Source of the DNA: Thermomicrobiales bacterium
Lineage (GTDB): Bacteria; Chloroflexota; Chloroflexia; Thermomicrobiales; CADCWN01
Direction of reading: 5' to 3'
Assembly: GCA_030446685.1 (NCBI GenBank)
Contig: JAUJMV010000015.1
Span: 53,215-85,993, forward strand
DNA length: 32,779 bases
Below, piece after piece: positions 16,151-23,546 of this stretch (its first letter is position 1; each line of letters starts with the position of its first letter). The position numbers and the translations under genes are program-made. The notes beneath the pieces were generated by a model. The model was given only the letters and a program-made list of their open reading frames with translations, had not been told where the DNA came from and ran no database searches.

Positions 16151-16259
16151 GTGCCGCCCGCAGGCGGCGGGGGTGAGGGCCGTACCCCTTGCATCCCGCC
16201 GCGCGAAGCATCACCATAGAGCAGGACACCGTCCGCCAACACCGACCCGGAGCCTCCTC

Positions 16260-16970
16260 ATGCCCTTCGAGATCCAGATCGCGGTCGCCAAGACCAACAA
16301 ATACGCCAGCCGCGAGAGCGGCGACACGGTCGAACTGGTCGAGCGGCCGGCGGGCGGCCTCTCCATCGTCCTGGTCGACGGGCAGGGGTCCGGGCAGGCG
16401 GCCAAGACGCTGAGCCTGCTGGTCAGCGCCAAAGCCGTCGCGCTCCTCAAGGACGGCGCGCGCGACGGCACGGTCGCCCGCGCCGTCCACGACTACCTGC
16501 ACACCTTCCGCCAGGGGCGCGTCTCCGCCACCCTCGAAATCCTCTCGGTCGATCTCGTCTCCAAGACCGTCATCACCAGCCGCAACAGCGACACCCCCCT
16601 GCTGCTCGGCGCGGGCGGTGTGTACGAAGTGCGCGCCTGCGGCGCCGGCCCGATCGGCATCCGCCGCCACACCAAGCCGGTGCTCGATCAGTTCGCGGCG
16701 GAGCCCGGCCTCCAGGTGGCGATCTTCTCCGATGGCATCGTCCATGCAGGGGAGCGCCACCAGCGCCCGTTCGACCCGCTGGCCTTCGCGCGCGCCCACC
16801 TCGGCCCCGACCTGCCCGCGCAACACCTGGCCGACACCCTGCTCGCCGAGGCGCTGGCGCGCGACGCCGGCCGCCCCGACGACGACATGACGGTGGTCGC
16901 CCTGGCCCTGCGCCCGCGCGGCGAGTACCCGCCGGTGCGCCGCCTGGTGACGGTGCTGCCGCTGGCGTGA
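16260..16970 (+). CDS. PPM/SpoIIE-type serine phosphatase (RsbX-like)
   Basis: A 236-residue single-domain PP2C-fold phosphatase. Metal-binding Asp motifs are visible: IVLVDGQGSGQAAK (about 37-50), FSDGIVHAG (about 158) and DDDMTVVAL near the C-terminus, with the intervening SRNSDTPLLL strand typical of SpoIIE/RsbU/RsbX phosphatases. Without a sensory or anchoring domain it most resembles RsbX, which dephosphorylates a stressosome or anti-anti-sigma partner. No RsbR/S/T or anti-sigma gene is nearby, so the partner is unknown. The ATG at 16260 follows GGAG. Upstream in-frame starts only translate the hairpin repeat. A P-loop protein follows 122 bp downstream. Confidence 0.85.
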   Translation: MPFEIQIAVAKTNKYASRESGDTVELVERPAGGLSIVLVDGQGSGQAAKTLSLLVSAKAVALLKDGARDGTVARAVHDYLHTFRQGRVSATLEILSVDLVSKTVITSRNSDTPLLLGAGGVYEVRACGAGPIGIRRHTKPVLDQFAAEPGLQVAIFSDGIVHAGERHQRPFDPLAFARAHLGPDLPAQHLADTLLAEALARDAGRPDDDMTVVALALRPRGEYPPVRRLVTVLPLA

Positions 16971-17092
16971 GGGCAGCGGGCGGAGCGCCGGCGGGTGGGG
17001 AGCACCCGCGCCGTACGCGGTCGCTCCCGCCGCCCAGCAGGACGCGATTCGTCCCACGACCGCGGATACTCGTTCGGTTGATAGGTAGTGCC

Positions 17093-17572
17093 ATGGCGGA
17101 AGATGGTGAACGCAGGACGCATCAGCCCCCGACCTGGGCGCGGCGGGCGGGGGTCGCGCCGAGCGGCTGGCGCGCGGGCCGGCGGGACGGCAACGCCGGG
17201 CCGCGCATCGTGATCGTCGGCCCCTGCGCCGCCGGGAAGACCACCCTCACCGCGCGCCTCCGCGCGCTCGGCCACGACGCCCACGCCTGCGCCCAGGAAC
17301 ACTCCGGCGTCCCCTACCTCTGGCAACTCTCCGAGCCCGACCTCCTCCTCTTCCTCGACGTCGACCTGGCGGCCACCAGCGCCCGCCGCGGCGGCGACTG
17401 GCCCGCCGCGCTGCACGCCACCCAAGGCGATCGCCTCGCCCACGCGCGCGCCCACGCCGACCTCTACCTCGACGGCAGCGCCCTCACCCCCGACGAGGTC
17501 GCCGCCCGCGTCGCGCGCTTCCTCGCCGAGCAGCAAGATCCCCAATCCCCCGGGCGCGGGGCGCAAGACTGA
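17093..17572 (+). CDS. Small P-loop NTPase, kinase-like
   Basis: A 159-residue protein with Walker A GPCAAGKTTL (about 44-53), an aromatic and acidic segment AQEHSGVPYLWQLSEPDLLLFLDVDL that supplies a Walker B-like strand, a lid-like basic region (SARRGGDWPAALHATQGDRLAHAR) and a C-terminal helix. The layout recalls nucleoside or small-molecule kinases, but no substrate-binding signature identifies the target. The first 35 residues are Arg-rich and may be disordered. The ATG at 17093 follows AGGTAG. It converges on nadE with 13 bp between stop codons, filled by the heptamer array. Confidence 0.72.
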   Translation: MAEDGERRTHQPPTWARRAGVAPSGWRAGRRDGNAGPRIVIVGPCAAGKTTLTARLRALGHDAHACAQEHSGVPYLWQLSEPDLLLFLDVDLAATSARRGGDWPAALHATQGDRLAHARAHADLYLDGSALTPDEVAARVARFLAEQQDPQSPGRGAQD

Positions 17573-17573
17573 T

Positions 17574-17608
17574 CCGCCCCACGCCTTACGCCCTACGCCC
17601 CACGCCGG
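17574..17608. repeat. Heptamer array encoding the NadE tail and stop
   Basis: Units on the plus strand are CCGCCCC, ACGCCTT, ACGCCCT, ACGCCCC, ACGCCGG. The minus-strand nadE frame reads through them as GVGRRA and then stops at a TAA formed by the ACGCCTT unit. The array also fills the 13-bp gap to the converging gene. Confidence 0.6.
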
Positions 17609-19361
17609 CCGGCTCGGCCAGATCACGGAAGCCGTTGGTGATCGGCAGGCGGCGGTCGCGCCCGAACGCGCGGGCGCTGATCTTCACCCCCGGCGGGGCC
17701 TGGCGGCGCTTGTACTCGTTCACGTCCACCAGCCGGACGATCCGCCCCACCAGTTCCGGGTCCGCGCCCCCCGCGACGATCTCCGCCGTGCTCCGGTCCT
17801 CCTCCACGTAGGCTTCGAGGATCGGGTCGAGCACGTCGTAGGGCGGCAGCGAGTCGGTGTCCTGCTGGTCCGGGCGCAACTCGGCGCTCGGCGGCTTCTC
17901 GATCGTCGCCGGCGGGATCACCTCCCCGCCGTGCGCGTTGCGCCAGCGGGCCAGCTCGTAGACCAGCGTCTTCGGCACATCCTTCAGCACCGCGTAGCCG
18001 CCCGCCATGTCGCCGTAGATCGTCGCGTAGCCGACCGCCAGCTCGCTCTTGTTGCCGGTCGTCAGCACGATCCCGCCGAACTTGTTGGTCAGCGCCATCA
18101 GCGCGATCCCGCGCAGGCGCGACTGCAGGTTCTCCTCGGCGATGTTCGGCGCCGTCCCGGCGAACGCCTCCCCCAGCATCTCCAGCGTCGCCCCGAACGC
18201 GCCCTCGATCGGGATCGTCATCAGGCCGATCCCCAGCCGCCCCGCCAGGTCGCGCGCGTCGTCCTTGCTCCCCGCCGACGAGTAGCGCGAGGGCATCGAC
18301 ACCCCCGTCACGGTCTCCGGCCCCAGCGCGTCGGCGGCGATCGCCGCGACCAGCGCCGAGTCGATCCCGCCCGATAGCCCAACATAAACCCGCGTGAACC
18401 CGTTCTTCCGCACGTAGTCACGCGTCCCGACGACCAGCGCCCGGTAGACCTCCTCGACCGGATCGAGGATCGGCGCGACCGCCCCGGCCGGGTCGAGCGG
18501 CGCGGGCGTGTCCACCGCCGGCGGGAAGGGCGCGAGCTGCACGCGCGGCACATCGTCCGCCGGCAGATCGCTCAGCAGCCGCTCCTTGCGCCGCAGCGGG
18601 TCGTGCAGCCGCGCGCGGAAGACCGCCGCGAGGTCGAGGTCGGCCAGCAGCAGGTGCTCCGCGAACTGCGGCGCGCGCGCCACCACCCGCCCGTAGGGGT
18701 CGAAGACGACGCTCCCCCCGTCGAAGACCAACTCGTCCTGCCCGCCCACCAGGTTCACATAGGCGACGTAGGCGTCGTTGTCCATCGCGCGCGTCGCCAG
18801 CATCGTCTCGCGCGTCGCCTGCTTGCCGCGGTGGTAGGGCGAGGCGTTCAGGTTGAGGATCAGCCGCGCCCCGGCCAGCGATTGCAGGGTCGCCGGCCCG
18901 ACCGGGTACCAGATGTCCTCGCAGATATTGACGCCGATCGGCACATCACCGAAGCGGAAGACCGGCGCCGCCCCCCCCGCCATGAAGTAGCGGTCCTCGT
19001 CGAAGACGCCGTAGTTCGGCAGGTAGCGCTTGTGGTACGTCCCCACCCAGGCCCCATCGGCCAGCACCGCCGCCGCATTGAAGATGTCCTCGGCCGCGTC
19101 CACGAAGCCGACGACCGCGACGATGCCGCGCGTGTGCGGCGCGATCCGCCGCAGCCGCGCCACGTTCTCCGCCACGAACCCCGGCTTGAGCAGCAGGTCC
19201 TCCGGCGGGTAGCCCGTCACCGCCAGCTCCGGCAGGATCACGATCGCCGCCCCCGCCGCGCGCGCCCGCTCGATCTGCCCGACAATCGTCGCCGCGTTCC
19301 CGTCGAGGTCGCCCACCTTCAGGTTGACCTGGGCCAGCGCCACGCGGACCATGCTCTCCAT
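17586..19361 (-). CDS. nadE: Glutamine-dependent NAD+ synthetase
   Basis: A 591-residue two-domain enzyme for the last step of NAD synthesis: deamido-NAD+ plus ATP and glutamine gives NAD+. The N-terminal nitrilase-fold glutaminase carries the Glu-Lys-Cys triad (E45 in LPELAVTGYPPE, Lys in YHKRYLPNY, Cys in NICEDIWYP). The C-terminal ATP-pyrophosphatase domain has the PP-loop GLSGGIDSALVAAIAADALG near 330, then SMPSRYSS and TTGNKSELAVGYAT. Length and order fit the glutamine-dependent type, so no separate glutaminase is needed. Among several ATGs the one at 19361 is chosen because GGAGAGGAGG lies just upstream. The last residues come from a heptamer array. Confidence 0.95.
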   Translation of the reverse strand: MESMVRVALAQVNLKVGDLDGNAATIVGQIERARAAGAAIVILPELAVTGYPPEDLLLKPGFVAENVARLRRIAPHTRGIVAVVGFVDAAEDIFNAAAVLADGAWVGTYHKRYLPNYGVFDEDRYFMAGGAAPVFRFGDVPIGVNICEDIWYPVGPATLQSLAGARLILNLNASPYHRGKQATRETMLATRAMDNDAYVAYVNLVGGQDELVFDGGSVVFDPYGRVVARAPQFAEHLLLADLDLAAVFRARLHDPLRRKERLLSDLPADDVPRVQLAPFPPAVDTPAPLDPAGAVAPILDPVEEVYRALVVGTRDYVRKNGFTRVYVGLSGGIDSALVAAIAADALGPETVTGVSMPSRYSSAGSKDDARDLAGRLGIGLMTIPIEGAFGATLEMLGEAFAGTAPNIAEENLQSRLRGIALMALTNKFGGIVLTTGNKSELAVGYATIYGDMAGGYAVLKDVPKTLVYELARWRNAHGGEVIPPATIEKPPSAELRPDQQDTDSLPPYDVLDPILEAYVEEDRSTAEIVAGGADPELVGRIVRLVDVNEYKRRQAPPGVKISARAFGRDRRLPITNGFRDLAEPAGVGRRA

Positions 19362-19411
19362 CGCCCCCGCCTCCTCTCCCGGCATCGCGAGTTCGTGTTA
19401 ATCCTACCCTA

Positions 19412-19420
19412 AGCATACCA
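19412..19420 (-). promoter_or_regulatory. Extended -10 box for nadE
   Basis: TGGTATGCT on the minus strand, about 51 nt upstream of the nadE start. The intervening leader is unusually AT-rich for this window. Confidence 0.5.
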
Positions 19421-19518
19421 CCTTCCGGCGCTCCCCCGCGCCGGGGCCGCCCGAGCGTGGAGCGAAAGGAATGCGGGAAGGATGCAGCAGGATGGCAAAC
19501 CGATCGCTGCGCCCCCCG

Positions 19519-20817
19519 CTATCCGCCCATCCTACGCTCCACGCTCCACGCTCCACGCTCCACGTTCAGCCCGCGCAGCGGCGACCGGACCAGCCAGAGC
19601 CCGCCGAGCAGCGCGCCGAGGATGCCGACGAAGAGGGTCGGGCGCAGGCCGATGGTCTGGCCGAGGACGCCGCCGACCAGCAGCCCGACCAGCGTGGCGG
19701 CCTGCTCGATCGTGCCGATGCCGGCGTGGACGCGGCCCAGCAGCCGATCCGGCACGACCTGTTGCAGGAGGCTGACCTGGTTGATCCGGTAGATCGTCCC
19801 GGCGGCGTCGCTGCATTGCTCCGCGGCGACCAGCCCCGCCGCCAGGAGCGTCGGGCCGCCGGCGACCGCGATGCAGAGGGTCATCAGGCGGTTGACCAGG
19901 AAGGCGCCGAGGAGGGTGCGCCCCAGCCCCCAGCGGCGGTTCAGCCGCTCCACCGCCAGCGCCCCGGCGAAGGCGCTGACGCCGCCGATCGCGAAGAGCG
20001 AGCCGAGGAGGATCGGCGGCAGGCGCAGCTCCTGGGTGAGGAAGAGCAGCAGCACCGCGACGAAGATGTTGATGAAGAGCGCCTCGGTCCCGTTGGCCCC
20101 GGCCACGGCCCGTAGGGTCGGGTCGGCGCGCAGCAGGCGCAGCCCCGCCCCGACCTCGCGCCAGGCGCCGTGGGCCCCGGCGGCCGGCGCGGCGCCTGGC
20201 GCTGGCGGCGCCTCCCGCCCGCGGATTAGCAGCAGAGCGGCCGCCGAAGCGACGAACGAGACGGCGTCGACCAGCACGGCGATCGGCGCGGTCAGGGCCT
20301 GGACCAGCACGCCCGCCAGCCCGAACCCCGCCACCTCCGCGACCGACCCGCTCGCTTCGAGCTTGCTGTTGCCCTCCACCAGCTCGTCGCGACGCACCAG
20401 CGACGGCAGGTAGGCCCGGTGGGCGAGGTCGAAGAGGAGGGTCAGCAGGCTGGCGAAGAAGGCGACGACCAGCAGGTGCTCGATCCGCAATGCCCCCAGG
20501 ACCGCCGCCAGCGGGATCGAGCCGAGCAGGAGCGCCCGCCCGAGGTCCGCCCCGATCAGGATCGGGCGGCGGCGCGTCCGGTCGATCCAGACCCCGGCGA
20601 AGAGGCCGAACAGCAGCCCCGGCGCGACGCCCGCGGCGCCGAGCACGGCCACCGCGAACGGGCCGGCGTTCAGCGTCTGGATGGCGACCAGCGGCAGGGC
20701 GAAGCGCCCGACCAGCGAGCCGAAGACGGAGATCGTCTGCCCCGTCCAGAGTTTGACGAAGTCGGGGCGCCGCCAGAGGCCCCCGAACCGCCGGCTGCCG
20801 AGCGCGCCCTCCGCCAC
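19519..20817 (-). CDS. MFS exporter, EntS-like (MFS_3)
   Basis: A 432-residue major facilitator of the EntS/macrolide-efflux type. Evidence is the N-terminal FGGLWRRPDFVKLWTGQTISVFGSLVGRFALPLVAI, the motif FAGVWIDRTRRRPILIGADLGRA between TM2 and TM3, and about twelve TM segments with NQVSLLQQVVPDRLLGRVHAG in the second half. Such proteins export siderophores or drugs. The GTG at 20817 is chosen because AGAGAGGA precedes it and an upstream ATG at 20955 would add 46 hydrophilic, low-complexity residues covering a likely regulatory palindrome. The C-terminal NVERGAWSVERRMGG is translated from tandem heptamers, not family sequence. Confidence 0.88.
   Translation of the reverse strand: MAEGALGSRRFGGLWRRPDFVKLWTGQTISVFGSLVGRFALPLVAIQTLNAGPFAVAVLGAAGVAPGLLFGLFAGVWIDRTRRRPILIGADLGRALLLGSIPLAAVLGALRIEHLLVVAFFASLLTLLFDLAHRAYLPSLVRRDELVEGNSKLEASGSVAEVAGFGLAGVLVQALTAPIAVLVDAVSFVASAAALLLIRGREAPPAPGAAPAAGAHGAWREVGAGLRLLRADPTLRAVAGANGTEALFINIFVAVLLLFLTQELRLPPILLGSLFAIGGVSAFAGALAVERLNRRWGLGRTLLGAFLVNRLMTLCIAVAGGPTLLAAGLVAAEQCSDAAGTIYRINQVSLLQQVVPDRLLGRVHAGIGTIEQAATLVGLLVGGVLGQTIGLRPTLFVGILGALLGGLWLVRSPLRGLNVERGAWSVERRMGG
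19534..19561. repeat. Four perfect ACGCTCC heptamers in the MFS 3' end
   Basis: Four identical ACGCTCC units at 19534-19561, then a diverged ACGTTCA. They encode the VERGAWSVER tail of the MFS exporter on the minus strand, 13 nt before its stop codon. Similar arrays are at 4522 and 17574. Confidence 0.7.
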
Positions 20818-20928
20818 CGCCGTGCATCCTCTCTGCTTGCCCGCCCCCCCTGGCGACCGATGCGGCGCGGCATCGGCGCCTGCCTGCCAGCATAGGGCCG
20901 GGGCCGCGGCGTCGCGTCGGCATTCCGT

Positions 20929-20943
20929 ACAGGATCGTCCTGT
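20929..20943. promoter_or_regulatory. Interrupted palindrome, candidate operator for the MFS exporter
   Basis: ACAGGA-TCG-TCCTGT, perfect 6-bp arms around a 3-nt centre, about 112 nt upstream of the exporter's GTG start and in the divergent gap with the two-TM gene. Efflux genes are often controlled by dimeric repressors binding such dyads; no regulator gene is adjacent. Confidence 0.35.
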
Positions 20944-21012
20944 CTCATCGTTCAAGCGGGCGCGGGATGGGCCGCCCCGATTTGACGTAATGGAATGTCC
21001 GATCGACCGGCG

Positions 21013-21021
21013 TGGTAGAAT
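21013..21021 (+). promoter_or_regulatory. Extended -10 box for the two-TM protein gene
   Basis: TGGTAGAAT, 69 nt upstream of the GTG at 21091. A TTGACG at 20982 is 28 bp away, too far to be its -35. Confidence 0.5.
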
Positions 21022-21090
21022 AATGGGGAGACTTGGCCGTAGGAGAGCGAGGGGCCGTGCCGATGGCGCGGTCGGGCGGAGGGGTGGCGC

Positions 21091-21459
21091 GTGGTCAAGT
21101 GGTGGGACCGGTTTTGGGGCGCGGTCTGGATGCTCGGCAGCGTCTGGATCGCCTATCAGACGGCGCGCTGGTTCAGCGACATGGAGCGCGCCGCGCCGGC
21201 GGAGCTGGGCGGGCTGCGCTACGGCCTGATCGCCTTCGCCTTCCTCTTCGGGCTGCTGGTCGGCGCGTTCCTGCTCAGCATCGTCGTCCTCGGCCTGACC
21301 GCCGGCAGCGAGTGGCTGCTCGCCCGCCTCGGCAGGCCGCTGCCGCGCCCCGCCCGCGAAGGCGCGGCGTCGCGGCCGGCGGGGGCGCCTGCCCCCGCCG
21401 CGCCCGACACCACGGCCGCCTCCACCGATACTACCCTGGCCGAATCCGCTAGCAACTAG
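21091..21459 (+). CDS. Hypothetical two-TM membrane protein
   Basis: A 122-residue protein I do not recognise. Two hydrophobic helices are clear (about 8-27 and 44-74), with a short loop RWFSDMERAAPAELGG between them and a Pro/Ala/Thr-rich tail (about 85-122) that is probably disordered. The GTG at 21091 follows GGAGGGG at good spacing and an extended -10 box lies upstream, so expression is likely. No catalytic motif is seen. Confidence 0.72.
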   Translation: MVKWWDRFWGAVWMLGSVWIAYQTARWFSDMERAAPAELGGLRYGLIAFAFLFGLLVGAFLLSIVVLGLTAGSEWLLARLGRPLPRPAREGAASRPAGAPAPAAPDTTAASTDTTLAESASN

Positions 21460-21597
21460 TCCCTAAGTCTGGCCCGCGTTCCCGATGCTCGGGGTGTGGT
21501 GGTGCTTGCCGGCCGAGCCACCGGCGGGGCGTTGTGCCGCGCCACTGCTTCGCCGACACCAATTCATCGTGCAGGATCAGGGCGAATCCTCGGGCTG

Positions 21598-21685
21598 GTA
21601 GGGGCGGGTTTCCAACCCGTCCTGGTAGCCCTGCCTGCAATGTTCGAGGTACACCGACCAGGGCGGGTTGGAAACCCGCCCCTAC
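21598..21685. repeat. 28-bp inverted repeat of the GTAGGGGCGGGTTTCCAACCCG type
   Basis: Left arm 21598-21625 and right arm 21658-21685 match at 27 of 28 positions. Each arm contains its own smaller dyad CGGGTTTCCAACCCG, so nested cruciforms are possible. It lies in a 512-bp non-coding gap (21460-21971); apparent frames there only translate the repeat. It shares the GTAGGGGC head with the copies at 2629, 8603 and 14738. Confidence 0.8.
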
Positions 21686-21795
21686 CGCCCACCGAGACGG
21701 GGGCGTGTCCCCACGTTGACCCAGCCGCTCGCCGCCTCCCCCCCCTTGATGTTCTCGCTGACCTCGAATTGCCCCTGCCAGAAGGCGTTTGGCGG

Positions 21796-21825
21796 TTGAC
21801 ACGCCAATGGGCGGGCGGGTATCCT
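21796..21825 (+). promoter_or_regulatory. Sigma-70-type promoter for the secreted propeller gene
   Basis: TTGACA (21796-21801), an 18-bp spacer and TATCCT (21820-21825). The start codon is about 147 nt downstream, giving a long leader. This is the only full -35/-10 pair seen in the window. Confidence 0.6.
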
Positions 21826-21971
21826 CTCCCCGGACCAGAACAGCGGGCGAACGCAAACCGGGCCTGTGGGGGCGTGTGCGGCCCGGGAAGGCGTGCGAAT
21901 CCGGGCGGGCGGGGGGCCGCGCTCGCGGTCGCGGTGGCCGCCCGGCGCGGGGGTAGGGAGGATCAGGGGGG

Positions 21972-22214
21972 ATGATGGTTCGGCGCGACATCTGGCGAGC
22001 ATTGCTGACGTTGCTGGCGCTGCTGGCGCTGGCCGGTGGCTTTTTCCCGACCGGGCCGGCGGCGGCGGCGCCCAGCCCGGCGGTGACAGTTTCGACCGGT
22101 GTCGGGCCGAACACGCGCCCGGCGCTGGCGATCAGCCCCGACAATACCAAGCTCTGCGTGGTGTGGAACACGTTCGACACTAGTACAGGGTGGCGGAAGA
22201 GGATAGCGGGTTAG
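21972..22214 (+). pseudogene. Secreted beta-propeller protein, 5' part, interrupted by IS630
   Basis: The first 70 codons of an exported protein. MMVRRDIWRALLTLLALLALAGG...PAAAAPS is a signal peptide, followed by the first strand of a repeat domain (RPALAISPDNTKLCVVWNTFDT). After 22182 the frame enters the insertion sequence and stops at 22214. Joining base 22182 to 23548 gives codon AGC and restores NTFDT-STDAYARIYDF in frame, so the intact gene would encode 689 residues. Either of two adjacent ATGs (21972, 21975) may start translation; the second is better spaced from the G-rich ribosome site. Confidence 0.8.
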
Positions 22215-23545
22215 AGGCATAGGGTGCGCCCGGAGTAGGTCCAGCGGAACGGGCGGGCCGTCTGGTTGAAGTAGGCGATGAAGGCCAGGATGCGCTCGCG
22301 CAGCACCTCGGTGGAGGCGAAGTTGCCGCGCCTGAGGACGCGGCGGGCGAGGATGCTGAACCAGAGTTCGATCTGGTTGAGCCAGGAGGTGTGCTTGGGG
22401 GTGTAGACGAAGTGGATGCGGTGGGCCGGGTCACCCAGGAACGCCGCGCGGCGGGCCTGGGACCGCAGGACGCCGGCGCGCCCTTGACGCCGAGGTCGGC
22501 GGCGAGGCCGCAGCGCGCGGCCACCAAGCGCACCAGCGCCTCGGACTGGTGGGTGTTGAGGTTATCGGCCAGGAAGGCCAGGCGGCGTCCGGGTCGGTGT
22601 CGACGGTGCGGGCGATGTGGGCGGCGAAATCGGCCTCGGTGCGGGTCGGGCCGAGCGAGGGGGCGAGGATCTGGCCGGTGGCGACGTTGCGGTTGGCGAT
22701 CAGGCTGAGGGTGCCCTGGCGGATGTACTCGTGTTCCCGGCGCTCGGGGACACCGGGGCGCATCGGCTTGGTCGGGGCCGCGCGCTCGAGCGCCCGGATG
22801 CCGGTCATCTCGTCGGTGCTGACGACGTGACCGCCCAGCGCGTCCAGCAGGGGCGCATGGGCGTAGATGGCGCAGACCGCCTCGACCTGCGCCGCGAACG
22901 TGTCAGGGTCAGCCTGCTTGGCCTTGGCGGTGCGCCAGTAGCGGCTGCGATGGGGCTGGAGATCGGCCTCCATTTAAGAAGCGCCCCACCGTGCGGGGAG
23001 AGACCGTGTCCACGATGCCCTGCTTGACCGCCTCGTCCGCCAGTTCGCGCGGCGTCCAGGCGGCGACCGGTCGAGCTGCTCCGGCGGGCGGCAGGCGAGG
23101 TTGACGATGTGGACGATCTGCTCGGCGGTGAACGTCGCGGGCGCGCCCGCGCGCGGCGCGTCGGCCAGCACCGTGGCGACGGCCCGCTCCGGGGCCGGGC
23201 GGTCGCCGTCAGCGGCGGCCAGGGTCGCCTCGGCGGCGGCCCAGCGGCCCCGCCACTTGCGGGCCGTGTGCGGCGTGCAGCCAACCTGCCGCGCCAGCGG
23301 CTCGGTGCGCTGGCCCGTCGCGGCGGCGAGGACGATCCGGGCGCGCAGGGCCAGGGCTTGCGGACACGACGACCGCCGCAGCAGGGCGGTCAACACCGCC
23401 TGCTGCGCGGGGGAGACCACGAGGGGGATTGGAGCGGGGCCGGGGGCATCGGACCTCCTGGGGCGAACCGACACCGCCACGCCGGCAGCGTCGCGCAACC
23501 GCCCCACCCTACCACAACCCTCTATGGATTTCCGCTGTCGGGTAC
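22183..23545. mobile_element. IS630-family insertion sequence, 1363 bp
   Basis: The element is bounded by TA on both sides (22181-22182 and 23546-23547), the target duplication typical of IS630/Tc1-mariner elements. Ends are imperfect inverted repeats: left GTACAGGGTGGCGGAA, right (reverse complement) GTACCCGACAGCGGAA, with further shared ATAG.GGGTT just inside. It carries one transposase gene on the minus strand, opposite to the host gene. Because removal restores the host frame exactly, no other change has accumulated at the target site, which suggests recent insertion. Confidence 0.88.
22211..23449 (-). pseudogene. IS630 transposase, multiply frameshifted
   Basis: A DDE transposase. The N-terminal helix-turn-helix reads SCPQALALRARIVLAAATGQRTEPLARQVGCTPHTARKWRGRW. 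The catalytic core has Asp in VVSTDEMTG, Asp in LADNLNTHQS and Glu in TSWLNQIELWFSIL, and the end is ARPFRWTYSGRTLCL before TAA at 22211. An ATG at 23449 follows AGGAGGT. About five single-base frame changes are needed: near 23435, 23069, 22975 (RFLK-EADLQPH), 22580 and 22485. Four look like a missing base and one, in TTAAATGG, like an extra base. None matches a canonical A6G slippery site, so programmed frameshifting is unlikely. As read, the enzyme cannot be made and the copy would be immobile without help. Confidence 0.82.
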
Positions 23546-23546
23546 T

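Larger units (their letters stand above)
15956..16259. other. 304-bp gap: promoter-like site and hairpins, no gene
   Basis: The left part is relatively AT-rich and holds a minus-strand -10-like TATACT. The right part holds a C/G-rich hairpin pair typical of dispersed intergenic repeats. Open frames across it are repeat translations. Confidence 0.45.

Noticed and set aside
19534-19561. Short tandem repeats considered as a CRISPR remnant
   Set aside because: Units are 7 nt with no spacers and there are no cas genes, so this is a microsatellite.
20982-20987. TTGACG considered as a -35 for the two-TM gene
   Set aside because: It is 28 bp from the TAGAAT hexamer, too far for a sigma-70 promoter; no hexamer at 17 bp downstream.
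21499-22180. Open frames on both strands across 21460-21970
   Set aside because: They translate the 28-bp inverted repeat (for example GRVGNPPLP peptides), a common false gene in repeat-rich genomes.
22970-22990. Programmed frameshifting in the IS630 transposase at TTAAATGG
   Set aside because: The site is not a canonical slippery heptamer, and several further frame changes exist that programmed shifting cannot explain.
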